A program made the translations under genes and the position numbers. A stretch of DNA of 64,000 bases from Isoetes taiwanensis (lineage: Eukaryota; Streptophyta; Lycopodiopsida; Isoetales; Isoetaceae): positions 10,512,777-10,576,776 of the forward strand of contig JAJEKV010000044.1 of assembly GCA_021234155.1 (NCBI GenBank), written 5' to 3'. Below are positions 12,001 to 22,430 of the stretch, piece after piece; position 1 is the stretch's first letter; the number at the start of each line of letters is the position of its first letter. The notes under the pieces are model-generated. The model was given only the letters and a program-made list of their open reading frames with translations. It did not search any database and had not been told where the DNA came from.

Positions 12001-12494
12001 AATCTAGGGTTCTTCTCATATGTCCTATAACAGTGGTCAGCTTCTTTTATTTCTTTTCTCGTGTTTTTTCCCTTCTCTGACTACCAGAGACATTTACAGT
12101 TATCCTTTCTCAAACTTTTATGGCGATTCCTTCATTCATAAAACGCCTCTGTGCCTTGCTCATAGCCGAGCTCATCACTGTGGCCGGACCCAGTTATTTA
12201 TTCGCCTCCCATTTGTCCCACCAGCAACAAGTTTTGGCTTCAAATCCGGTCCCTGTTCACCCCTTTTCTGCGCATTTATAGTTCATTCATTGATCCTTGC
12301 ATGTTTGTCCTTGCAGCCTGATTCATCCTCGCCGTCTGCGAAGTGGGTCTTTGCTTGGGGCTTGAATAGAGCCATGGATCACACGGATTCAGCTGCTTGG
12401 ATGGTCTGATTCTGCGCGCCATATCATAGCTTTTATTGAGCAGGAAATTTGTGTCTGTATTTCTTAAAGCTTGGATTGATTGCCTTTTGGAAGA
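9093..12494. other. No gene recognised (3.4 kb)
   Basis: Only short, mutually overlapping frames. A minus-strand LLYVND-like string near 9450 recalls copia reverse transcriptase but has no supporting flanks. The AT-rich stretch 10300-11300 shows no repeats I can delimit. Confidence 0.4.
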
Positions 12495-13166
12495 ATGGAT
12501 GCTGCAAAAGAAAAAGGGGTTTCTGTTCACGAATTGGAGAAAGAAAAGCCTAGGGTTGGCACCAGAGGCACCATTTTTTCTTTGATGGAAAGAGAGCTCA
12601 GACTGGATCCAAAATATGCCAGAAGACAGGAGGCAAGACATATCTATCTTCGCGCCGGAGCAGTATCTGTCTATTGCAGCAGTGTAGTGAAGGGAAGTAA
12701 CCCAAGAACCCTAAATTCTTCCAAATGCAAAATGGACAAGTCTGCATCACACAGAGATAAGGTCTCTTCTAAACCCCATGCTAGATCTACTTCTGTGCAC
12801 CATAGCTCCAAGCCTGTAAGCCATCGGGAAGGAAAAGGGGATTTTTTTCCTAGCAGATCAACCCCAGACAGAGCAAAGCATGTGTCATATGAAGAGGCTA
12901 TTTGTTCTGGGATGGTGTCCTTTTTCGAACCTGATCAGAAATTCCTCGAAGAAGACAGAATACCTATCTTAAGTTCCAGAGGATCAAAAAGGAAGACAAA
13001 CATGCAAAGTCCAAGCTCTCTGAAGCCTGGAAAGGGCATTCCTAGTCCTGTAGAAGTTGTAGATGTAAGATGCAAATGTTACAGTGCTGAAAAAGGCCAC
13101 CATTCTTCTCATTCTCAGAGAAGACAGGATGCATCCAAAACATCTGGTTTTTGGAGACAGATTTAG
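12495..13166 (+). CDS. Hypothetical basic, serine-rich protein
   Basis: A 223-residue open frame starting MDAAKEKGVSVHELEKEKPR. I chose this ATG because its context is good and the codons just upstream contain none. Residues 20-60 (TIFSLMERELRLDPKYARRQ and what follows) look like a folded helical segment. From about residue 60 on the chain is rich in Ser, Lys, Arg and His (SSKPHARSTSVHHSSK), suggesting a disordered nuclear-type region. A short CKC motif is near residue 187. It has no signal peptide, membrane span or domain I recognise. It is more GC-rich than its surroundings, and no competing long frame lies on the other strand. It may be a first exon of a longer gene. Function unknown. Confidence 0.5.
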   Translation: MDAAKEKGVSVHELEKEKPRVGTRGTIFSLMERELRLDPKYARRQEARHIYLRAGAVSVYCSSVVKGSNPRTLNSSKCKMDKSASHRDKVSSKPHARSTSVHHSSKPVSHREGKGDFFPSRSTPDRAKHVSYEEAICSGMVSFFEPDQKFLEEDRIPILSSRGSKRKTNMQSPSSLKPGKGIPSPVEVVDVRCKCYSAEKGHHSSHSQRRQDASKTSGFWRQI

Positions 13167-14083
13167 CATCATAAGTCACTAGTCTATACCACAACATCAT
13201 ACTGCCATAGATATTTTTTTGTCATACATGTTTGTATAATATCAACAATGTTTCATATGATAAGAAAGAGTATATGATTCTGAAATTCTCTTGCTGATTG
13301 TTAACTGATGATTGTGGCAGTGATTAGGTACATGAGACTAGTGAAATACTGGCGCGTAGCGCGCATTCTTTGCAAATTCGCTGCTTCTACATTAGATTTT
13401 GATGATTGAGTGCTATTAGTGCCACAAATGATGATGATCTCTATGCTGTAACAGGTACAATGCTGTTATACAACACTATTTTAATCCAACCTTGTGATCT
13501 AGCAGAGTTTTTTAGGAGTCAATGGAACTGGACACATCTGACAGTCTGTTGAAAATGATTATGTTAAGAAGGAAGTGGCTTGATTAACAAGATCTAGTGC
13601 TTTTTATTGGTGGTTGATGGTTATAAAGACAACCAAACGACAGACATAATTAACTCATAGCAAGTGCATCCCACCCAGATGACAGACTTGCATTGTGTTT
13701 AATATAACGGATGCATGATGGCGTTTTTAATTGAGCATTTCAAGTCTTCCTAGCTAACGCCCAAGCAAAAAAAGACAACCCAACTGCCATTGACAAATGG
13801 TTCACAACAGTTTTTCAACCCCTTTTCTTTTTTTACACAAGTGCCAGGACAAAAACAGCATTTTATTATGGCTCCAAACTCTGCAAAGCTGGGAGCCTAG
13901 TAGACACTATTTTTTGTCGCCTTTTACGACCACTAGTTAGGATATGCATGCACACGTAATTGTGGCGCCATTAAATGCTATAATGGCCTCCACTTTTGCC
14001 CTCCACTAGAAAAAATTGTAGGTGGCCTCATCACAACCACTCAAATTTAGCAAATATTCTCCCCCTCTCCATTACGATAGATG

Positions 14084-14143
14084 TAATGTTCCCATGCAGG
14101 ACATTTCTTCAGGCCACAAGAAATGTCCTGCATTGGAACATTA
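14084..14143. repeat. 26-bp inverted repeat with 8-base loop
   Basis: Arms 14084-14109 and 14118-14143 pair at 25 of 26 positions around an 8-base loop. The core is GCAGGACATTTCTT and its complement. A transcript would fold into a near-perfect hairpin. It could be a small foldback element or a young small-RNA precursor; no other evidence favours either. Confidence 0.8.
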
Positions 14144-14988
14144 CCCCTAATGGCTGGGGATATGACGTTTCACTACATTTCAGGCTTAGATTATAAACTA
14201 GTATGTCCAAAAAGTGTCTTCTCTCCTATCACATAGACTCTGTGAAATTGTGCCATGTCAACGTGAAATATCACAATTATGTTCCCTTCATTGGGTTCAA
14301 GCACCGCAGAGCCCAAACCCCAGGTAAAGTCCCATGAGGGAACATTATAACACCAATATTCAGTCTTTGGTCCTACCAAACATTAGTCCTTGGTCCTCCT
14401 CCATTCGCCATAATGACTAACCACTAGACCTAGGAATTTACAACATGCAAGCTCCTATACATATAGTGGATTATGTGCATAACATAGGAAGTAACTTATA
14501 CCTTGTAACATGCAATCTAGTCTTTTTCATTAGGCAGATTCTCAAGTTTCATTTGCATCACAAAGATTAAATGAATAATATAATGCCACATACTACAAAT
14601 CAGTATCTGAAGCCAACAAATCAAATACAAAAAATGTTGTATATGCTAGATGATGTGCCAATCTTAGCAAGCACTGCAAATCAAATTTAGACATTGGTTA
14701 ATAGAATCTTATTCTATTCCTTTGAATCCACTCTACCTCCCTTAAATTTCTTTCTTTTTGTTGCATGACCAGCCTCCATTTTGGGAGGTCTGTTTTCTCA
14801 TATTTTATGGCCTGATGTAGTGATGTGCAAGCTCTAAAACAATATAAGAGTTTTGTCAACAAGAAGAAGGCATGTTACATAGCGCAACACCATATTTTTC
14901 TCTTTATGCATAACTGAACAGGGCATTTTTGAGAGTCTTAAACCCATGCTCATGGCAACATCTCATTAGAATATTCGATACACTAATT

Positions 14989-15138
14989 GACTCAGCTATA
15001 TAATCCTCACATGATACTAACTAATGCAATGTAACAAATAGATTTCATCTTGACTATCATGATGACTCAACTCTTATAATCCTCACGTGATACTAACTAA
15101 TGCAATGTAACAAATAGGTTTCATCTTGAATATCATGC
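14989..15138. repeat. Tandem duplication, period 75 bp, two copies
   Basis: The segment from 14989 (GACTCAGCTATATAATCC) recurs from 15064 (GACTCAACTCTTATAATCC) with a few substitutions. Both copies share CTAACTAATGCAATGTAAC and end near ATCATG. Confidence 0.85.
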
Positions 15139-16225
15139 GAGAAGATGATGTTCAAGGTTTAACTGGTTTTACCTTTTAGATGATCTCGTAAAATGTAATA
15201 ATCTGACACCTCTAGATCAGTATATTTTGAAGATATCAACTCACTTATAAGACACACAACAAGCATAGGTGCCTATGTGTACGTGCATGTGATGTGTAAT
15301 TTGTGGATAAGAGCATGTTGCCAATTATTTGTTCTTTAGGTTTTTTTCATCGCCCTTCCATGAATAAACTGAAAAGCACCTATAAAATTCATTTGGATTA
15401 CATAAAGGCTAACAAAATATACATGTTTTAAATGGACTACATTTCCGACAAAATAGCATAGCCAATCCCAAGATGACTATATGAGTTGCCCGATTGGATG
15501 GAAGATTGTACTATGTACTTAATGCATAGAATTCCAAATCAAGTAGCACAGAGGAATAAAATGCTAACAACTATGTCTCACAATTTCAATTTTGTTCTTT
15601 CTGAAGAATCAAATATTGTCATCTAGCAATTCTGATTATGTATATTTTGTCGGCTTGTCATGTATCAGGACAACTGTGTCATACAATTTGAAGAATCGAG
15701 TCTTCTTTATGAAGAATAAAATCCACTATCAATCCTGGCATCCACCAAGTGCTCCATTTGATAGGTTGGACATAAACTAGTGCTACTTTGACATATTATT
15801 CTTGTTTTTATATGGCCGCAAATGTTCGCTCTCCATCTAACCATAGTTATATATGCTTTATTCTTATGTTTGCTTGGACAATCTTCGTTCATCCAAATAC
15901 ATCTTTTCCTAAGACTACTCTTGCTCCACGTCCAAAACTTCTATAGTATATGAAGAGATATAGTTTGAGTGATAGCAAAACCGACGAATGTCATAGATAT
16001 TATGCACTACAGGACAAAGTACCCTCAAAATTTAGTGGGGCAATAATGGCCCTACTATGATAGCAACTTCTTGTTGACATTTAACATTTTATTAAAATAG
16101 ATAGACCCTTTAATATCTAGCATTTTGTTAGATATTATTTTTAACGTCTACCGAGGATCCTACATATATTTTTTATAGAAATGGTTTCCGATAGGACGCT
16201 GCCTTGTGGCGTGACGTTAAAATCT

Positions 16226-16255
<30 letters not shown>
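16226..16255. repeat. (CTT)10 microsatellite
   Basis: Ten uninterrupted CTT units. Confidence 0.95.
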
Positions 16256-16256
<1 letters not shown>

Positions 16257-16554
16257 TTACGACTATAGAATCTGTGAGTGTTAAGTCTAGAAAATGAACG
16301 ACATACACTCAAGATTTGTCCACCCTTAAAGACTATCAGATGGAAATTTGCAGCTTTCTTCCCCCATCAAACCCTACATGCACTTTTACACACTTCTGAA
16401 GTAGTTTCCCAGACATTTTATATACTAGAAGTGCTAGAGAAACGTGTACAATTGCTTGAGCAAAAACACCAAGAGCAGGCAGTTTGATGTGTACATGTTT
16501 CTCAGAGGCTCATTACTGTCAAGATCTTTACCTCGAAAACCCTTCAGGCTAAAA

Positions 16555-17040
16555 GTGACAATAAATATGATACAAGTAATAAAATCCAAATGGGAATAGA
16601 TATGTTAATAGAGTGACGCAATAATGACAAGGAAATGACAAAAGGGCATGTAAATGTGGCCGTAACGTGACAAAAATATAATAATAGATTGACAAGGTTT
16701 TGACAGAACTATGTATAAAAAATGTGACAATAGACTAACTTACCATGTGTCAAAAATATGACAATAGACTGGCTTTATAATGAAAAAAGTAGTGACAATG
16801 AAATGATATGAATTTGACCATAATGTGCCAACAAAATGTCACAACTATGAAAAGAAAGCTGGAGAAACGAATGATATAAATGTGTCAACAGTGTGACCCT
16901 AGAATACCTCAAATGTGGCACAAGGGTGAGAATATGGTAACAAAAAAGTGGCTAAATAAAATGACAATAAGATGACAAAAAATCTGATTTTAAAGTGACA
17001 ATAGGCTGACTTTACAAATGACAAATAAGATGACAACAAC
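16555..17040. repeat. Degenerate repeat field built on a TGACAAT motif
   Basis: Variants of GTGACAATAGACTGACTTT recur at irregular spacing (near 16550, 16720, 16760, 16790 and 16995, with shorter TGACAA copies between). This suggests an old, diverged minisatellite. There is no coding potential. Confidence 0.5.
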
Positions 17041-17129
17041 TTTTCAAGAATATAAAGATGTCATCAATAATGTGCTTCATCGTCATTATTAAACTCTAAT
17101 GTAGTCCTATCAATAAGATTTCGCTATTT

Positions 17130-18474
17130 TGCATTGCCAGATCCTGCCAAGCTGGCTTTGCACAACAGATCTCCCGGATCCAGTCGCCTTCGACCCGAAC
17201 AGAAGCATGGGCGCTTTCTGAGGAGCTGGAGCAAGTCAAGGATCATGTAAATAGCAATTTTGTTGTGCAATGCCGACTTCAAGCCCGGCAATAAGCTGGA
17301 TTAGCATGTTAATTAGCCTTAGAGGCCTTATAGGTTCTGAGATCACAAGCCCTAACAAAGGAACCTAACCATGTATATTTAGGTAGATAGATTAGATGTT
17401 ATTCTATATTTCAGTTCTATGGATAATGATGTTCTATTCTATGCGCACTCCTATGTATTGGGCTAGAGACCCTGGAAATCTTAGTAGATGATGTATCTAG
17501 ATAGCCTTATTAATTCCCAATTAATGCGGCCTGTGCATAGGAGCCTGCCTGGTTGTGGGTGGCGGGGCTAGATTGGCAGATAAGGAGGACATGTCCCATT
17601 ACAGATTGATCCTGCTGGTATGTAAAGCCTATCTGAAATCTTAGCGGGCTAAGCCTGATGGCTTTCCACTAAGTGTGGGCAAGGCATGGGCTCGACACAG
17701 CTTGGGTGATGTGTCACCTTCAATGGGGTTCAAGTCGTGGACGAGCAGTGGCTCTCTAGCCCCTATAATGGGCATGCGTACCTCTGGAGGGAGTGATCTC
17801 CTCCTGCCTCATCGGGACTAGGGAGATGTAACCAGGAATAGCCCTCTTGCCTATGCACTCGGCAGGCTACGGTCAAGTCCCAAGAGTTAGCAATCTATTC
17901 TGCAAAGTATGCACAGGAGGGGCGGATGGAGCGGACTACCCAATGACCATGTTCTATGCCAGCCCAGTCCATTGTTATGAACTCTGTCTGCATTGACTGT
18001 TGGAGACTCAAGCCGTCAATCAACCATGAGCCTGAGCCTTGGGTAGGATTTCCTCCAGGTTGATGTTACCGATGTTGTTACAGACGTTACGATGAGCCAC
18101 CCTTCGAGGTGGAACTAAGTGTATTTTGATGTCATATGCTCATGTTTATTAACATTTCCACAGCTAGGATGATCCCCAGGGAGACAGAATGAATGACACG
18201 TCCATTCTTCTCCATCGATTCCTTGTCAGATAGCAAGGGATTGGTGCCAAGTGGACGGCCTCTATCAGCTTGTGCGTGGCAGAGGGATGAACTCCGGCTT
18301 CTTATGATGGGAGCATCATATATGAAGTAGAGGACGTCACAGTGGTATCAGAGCAATGATCTTGGTAGACCAAGATCGAACACTAGCCAATTTCCTAGTT
18401 GCACTGACAGTCTAGATCTTCAGTCTTGGGGATGGCAACCCAAGCATGAGCCTCGAAAAATGGGAAAATTATTC
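17130..18474 (+). mobile_element. 5'-truncated LTR plus leader of a Ty3/gypsy element
   Basis: The segment ending ACGTCACA at 18341 is homologous to the LTR at 53131-54694. Shared blocks include GCGGCCTGTGCATAGGAGCC, TGCACAGGAGGGGCGGATGG and GAGCCACCCTTC. Similarity starts near 17130, so roughly the first 300-400 bases of a full LTR are missing. After the LTR come a primer binding site and about 120 bases of leader. The element stops abruptly near 18474 against a PPR pseudogene. No internal genes or second LTR remain. Confidence 0.78.
18343..18377 (+). promoter_or_regulatory. Primer binding site (initiator tRNA-Met type) and adjacent stem-loop
   Basis: TGGTATCAGAGC (18343-18354) follows the LTR end by one base and matches the complement of the 3' end of plant initiator tRNA-Met. 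It is followed at 18358-18377 by a perfect 8-9-bp stem (GATCTTGG with CCAAGATC). The primer site fixes the LTR end and the strand. Confidence 0.85.
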
Positions 18475-19440
18475 CGTCCATGCCACCACATCTTGGTGTG
18501 CTAATCTTAGAAATACTTGAATTGCCTCGTCTAACCTGCTACATTTAGCATATATGCCAACAAGTGCACTTCCTACAACTGCGTGTGGTGCATATTTCAA
18601 AATTTGCCCATGGACAAGCTTGGCTTGATCTATTGCTCCCATGCTGGCACATACTTGTAAGATAACTGTAAAAGTGACTTCATTTGGACTCGTACCTTCT
18701 TGCATCTTCCAGTAAGTTTGTAATGGCAGAAGACCTTCATCATACGGCAAATACCCCGCAATCATGCCATTCCACGCTACTACATTTGTTTTTTGGCCCT
18801 TATATTGTACAACAAGCCCTGCAAGACTTTGCATGCCTCCTCTATATTTCCACATTTGCTATACATATCTAACAAGGTATTGGCTATATAAATATCAACT
18901 TAAAGCCCCAGTTTTACAGTACACCCATGGATGAACTTCCCTTGTTCCAATTTACTTGCAAGGGAACACGCCTTTAAGACACAAGAAAATGTGTTCTCAT
19001 TTGGTTTTATTCCAATTTCTTGCATTTTTTGAAAAAATTCTAGCGTCAAATGCCCTTCACCATCTTGGTTACATCCTGCAATCAATGTGTTCCATGCTAC
19101 AACATTTGGTTCAATACCTTCATGGCTCATCTTCTCAAAATATATCAGGGCTGGAAGGCCTCCATTCCGTGCATGAGCTGCAATCACTGCATTCCATGAC
19201 ACCACTGTATGAGTGGGCAATGTGTCAAAAGCTCTGCATGCTTCTTCAAGACTGTTACATTTGAAATACATATGAAGTACAGTATCCAAAAGCGGATCTG
19301 ATTGTAATCCACATTTAACGATGTAGCCATGGATTACTCTTAAGATCCTTCCTCATTATGCATGCTTTAAGGGCAGCACACAAGTATAGCTACTACTTTG
19401 ATGCACACATGATGCTTGCATTCTATGGAATAATTCGAGG
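18475..19440 (-). pseudogene. PPR pseudogene cut off by the LTR fragment
   Basis: On the minus strand from about 19440 down, PPR repeats are clear: HMYFKCNSLEEACRAFDTLP, VVSWNAVIAAHARNGG, NTLIAGCNQDGEG and LLDMYSKCGNIEEACKV, then GMIAGYLPYDEG and ALVGIYAKCSRLDEA. Defects are two stops in the GRILRVIHGYIV region, a TAA near 18900 and a frame change around 18790-18840. The reading ends at DVVAWT, mid-motif, where retroelement leader begins (about 18475). Same PLS style as the gene at 2184-4678. Non-functional. Confidence 0.85.
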
Positions 19441-19519
19441 GCCATCTGAGGATAAGATAATTTATTATTTCCTGAAAAGTTTCAGCCCATGTACATGCAC
19501 CTGGTTTTACAATCTTGAA

Positions 19520-19611
19520 GAATACTTTATTTGCATCCTATGGTAGGTAAAACAAAATTGAAATTGAATACTTTATTTGCATCCTATGGTAGGTAAAACA
19601 AAATTGAAATT
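19520..19611. repeat. Perfect tandem duplication, period 46 bp
   Basis: GAATACTTTATTTGCATCCT and the following 26 bases occur twice with no difference (19520-19565, 19566-19611), so the duplication is recent. Confidence 0.95.
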
Positions 19612-22151
19612 GAATCCAATCTACTATGTATAATGAGCAGCTGGGCTTGCTAGCCTTCTTTCAAGTTTCTTTGGTTTTCACATCCCTGAAGAAGGCAATA
19701 TGCATTGTCTCTTGTTATTTAAATCCCTTGCTGGAGCATAACTTATGCAGTCCCAAGTGCTTCAATAAGCAAACCTCGTTCACATCTGTCAAAGAATCAG
19801 CCGAGAAGCTGCTTTCGCAAGAACAGAATTCAAAAATTTATACCCTCTTTTACTCCTATCTGAGAGTGCAGCTCCAAACTGGAGTGATAGTGCAAACAAC
19901 CCAGCTGATAATAATTTCTGTCTTCTTTCAAGTTACCTTACACAGATGTCCTGTTGCCTTTGTGCATGAAGCCATGGCAACTCATTTGCTGTGTAATTGG
20001 TTCACACAAAAACACATCTGCCTTGCCCTTTGTGAATTTTCAAACTGAAAATAACACTTGGAATGCTATCAAATGCAAATTTATGTGGCTATGTTCCTGA
20101 GGTTGACACTCCATCATCAAGATTCCAACGTTTGGCATATGCCTCTATACAACCCACTTCTCTTTGGTTAAAAATTTGTCGAGAACAATGAGCTACAGAA
20201 ATTCCTGCACATTTACCTAGAAAAACTTATAAAAGGTGGTGAGCATCTAGGATTTGAATCCTCTGGCGGATGGAGTGTTCTTTGATCACCAGATTCCTGA
20301 TCTACTATGTATATCAAATTGGCGGTTGTTAGACTAAGATTTTTCATTCATGGCCGTATTCAATAAAATTTCTATTTTAAATGACAACTTTAGAAGAAAG
20401 GGCTGTTAATGCTATAATCTGGTCCGCAAACATGAGGCCCTCTACTTTCCAATGGTTGGAAACCTAGCAGCCCACAAGTCCACAAATGAGAGCAAGCTTT
20501 TATTCACCCTGTTCTTTAGCATTGCTTGCGTTGTAAGATGTAGTCTAGGAATCACACTATACTTGGTAGATTCGTGGATCCAGCCAAGGGTTGGCAAGGC
20601 TCATGATAATGGTATGAGAGCGAGGTTCGTTCTCCTCTGTTGGCAGTTAATGTTGGCAATTAATGACATTAATTGTAGGATGTTGCACTTTGAAAGTGAT
20701 TATAATTGTAGAGGGCTAATCATAATGCATGATGACAATTAGTAATGTTGCCACTTCTTAGTGTTAGAAGTATGTCTTGTTTTAGTTTTACCCTAATGAG
20801 TAGGGTATTAGCAACTAAATATTGACATGGAGGTCATGAGGTCATAGAGGTATGATCTACGAGATATATGAAGTAACACTAGAGAGATGTAAGTGATAGT
20901 TAATTGTTACCTATGCAGTCAAATGTTCTGATATGGTCTAAGATCACGATGTCGTGAACTAGGTATATGAGAAGGTGCTCAGTTTAGTGAATAAAAAGAA
21001 TCGCTAAAAAAGAACAATCTTGTAATCTTCCATCATGGTATAATGTTTATGACATTAGTTCTTTGCCATTAAAGCCAATCCACCATTATTTGGAAATTAA
21101 ACATGAGAAGGATAAATTCAAAGAATGAAAGATGAGAAGGATGAATACAAAGAATGATGCATGAGAAAGATATTGTTGGAGGTAGGTAGCGAACCATAGT
21201 TTAGCCGCATGCCGAAGTGAATAGAAGCCGGATGTAGAAGGCCACGACCACGAAGGACGAAGGAGATGAAGGAATTACCTAGATCTTTTAAGAAAATTCA
21301 TAACCGTTGGATTGGAAAATATGCAATTCGATGGCATGCAATTATTTTGGCTTACGTGGCATGACATGTGGACGCTCTAGAATTGTAGCAAACATTGCAC
21401 CTCGGGTTAGGCAACCCTGCTAAAAAAGGGGGACAAGTTTTATTTTTACACCATAAATGTGTGCACGACGTTGGCATAAATGAGGTTGCCCTCATATTTT
21501 GATATTTTACCAAAATAGCCCCTGTATTTCAATTATTTCCTTAAATGCCTCTAGTCAACAAAATATTATTGTATTATAGCATATTCACCTAAATGCCTCC
21601 AATTTTTTATGAAATTACCAAAATGCCCCTAAACTATAACGGAATTTACTAAAATGCCCTCGCTTCGTAAAAATGGACACATTAACAAATAACTTTAATA
21701 TAAGATGCTCCCTTTTCTCTCATAAGTAATTTAAATTCGGTAGATCCTATTCTTTGGTGCCTATTTTGACACGTTATTGCATGGCGTGCGGTATAATTCT
21801 CAAGAAATTTTTTTGACGCGTATTGAGTTTTGTTGCTTTGCTTTCAAGGCAAGTCAAGGAGGTGCGAAACTAAAGTTGGCCAGAGAGGCGGATTAAGGAA
21901 GCGGCATCCATTGGATTCTGATTCCTGTCGCCACAGTTTCATAGTTCTCGATCTATCTGGAGCTAGATGCTGTCGGGATTCGGGAATACCCTGAAGTTTA
22001 TGCAGCCCTTTGTTCTACAAACGAGTCTGCTCCCTTCCGTTGTTTTTTTGTTCCCTTTCGAGGCATGGGTTTTTTAATCCTAGTAGTAATGATTGTACTA
22101 GCCCATTGTATGGGTCCCATGACCTATTGGTCTCCGTGGACGTTAAAAAAA

Positions 22152-22176
22152 CTATTCTATTCTATTCTATTCTATT
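22152..22176. repeat. (CTATT)5 microsatellite
   Basis: Five exact CTATT units. Confidence 0.95.
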
Positions 22177-22410
22177 CTCCCTTCCTTTGTTTTTTTTGTT
22201 TTCTTTATTCTCTCTCATGGGGTATTCTCGGAGTACCCCATGAACTATGGCATTTCATTTATTTGTGAAAACTGTTAGTGATTATTTTAGTAATACACAT
22301 TTGGAGAGTGAGAGTAGTACCTCCACCGATGATGCCGGTGGAAACTTATGATGTTACATTACTTTCTTCTGTCTTATAGGCCTGCTAGGCCTCAACAAGA
22401 CATAATAAAC

Positions 22411-22430
22411 ACCTCACCTCACCTCACCTC
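22411..22430. repeat. (ACCTC)4 microsatellite
   Basis: Four exact ACCTC units. Confidence 0.95.

Larger units (their letters stand above)
13167..16225. other. No gene recognised; contains a hairpin and a tandem duplication
   Basis: AT-rich sequence holding the hairpin at 14084-14143 and the 75-bp duplication at 14989-15138. No coding frame with recognisable protein character. Confidence 0.4.
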
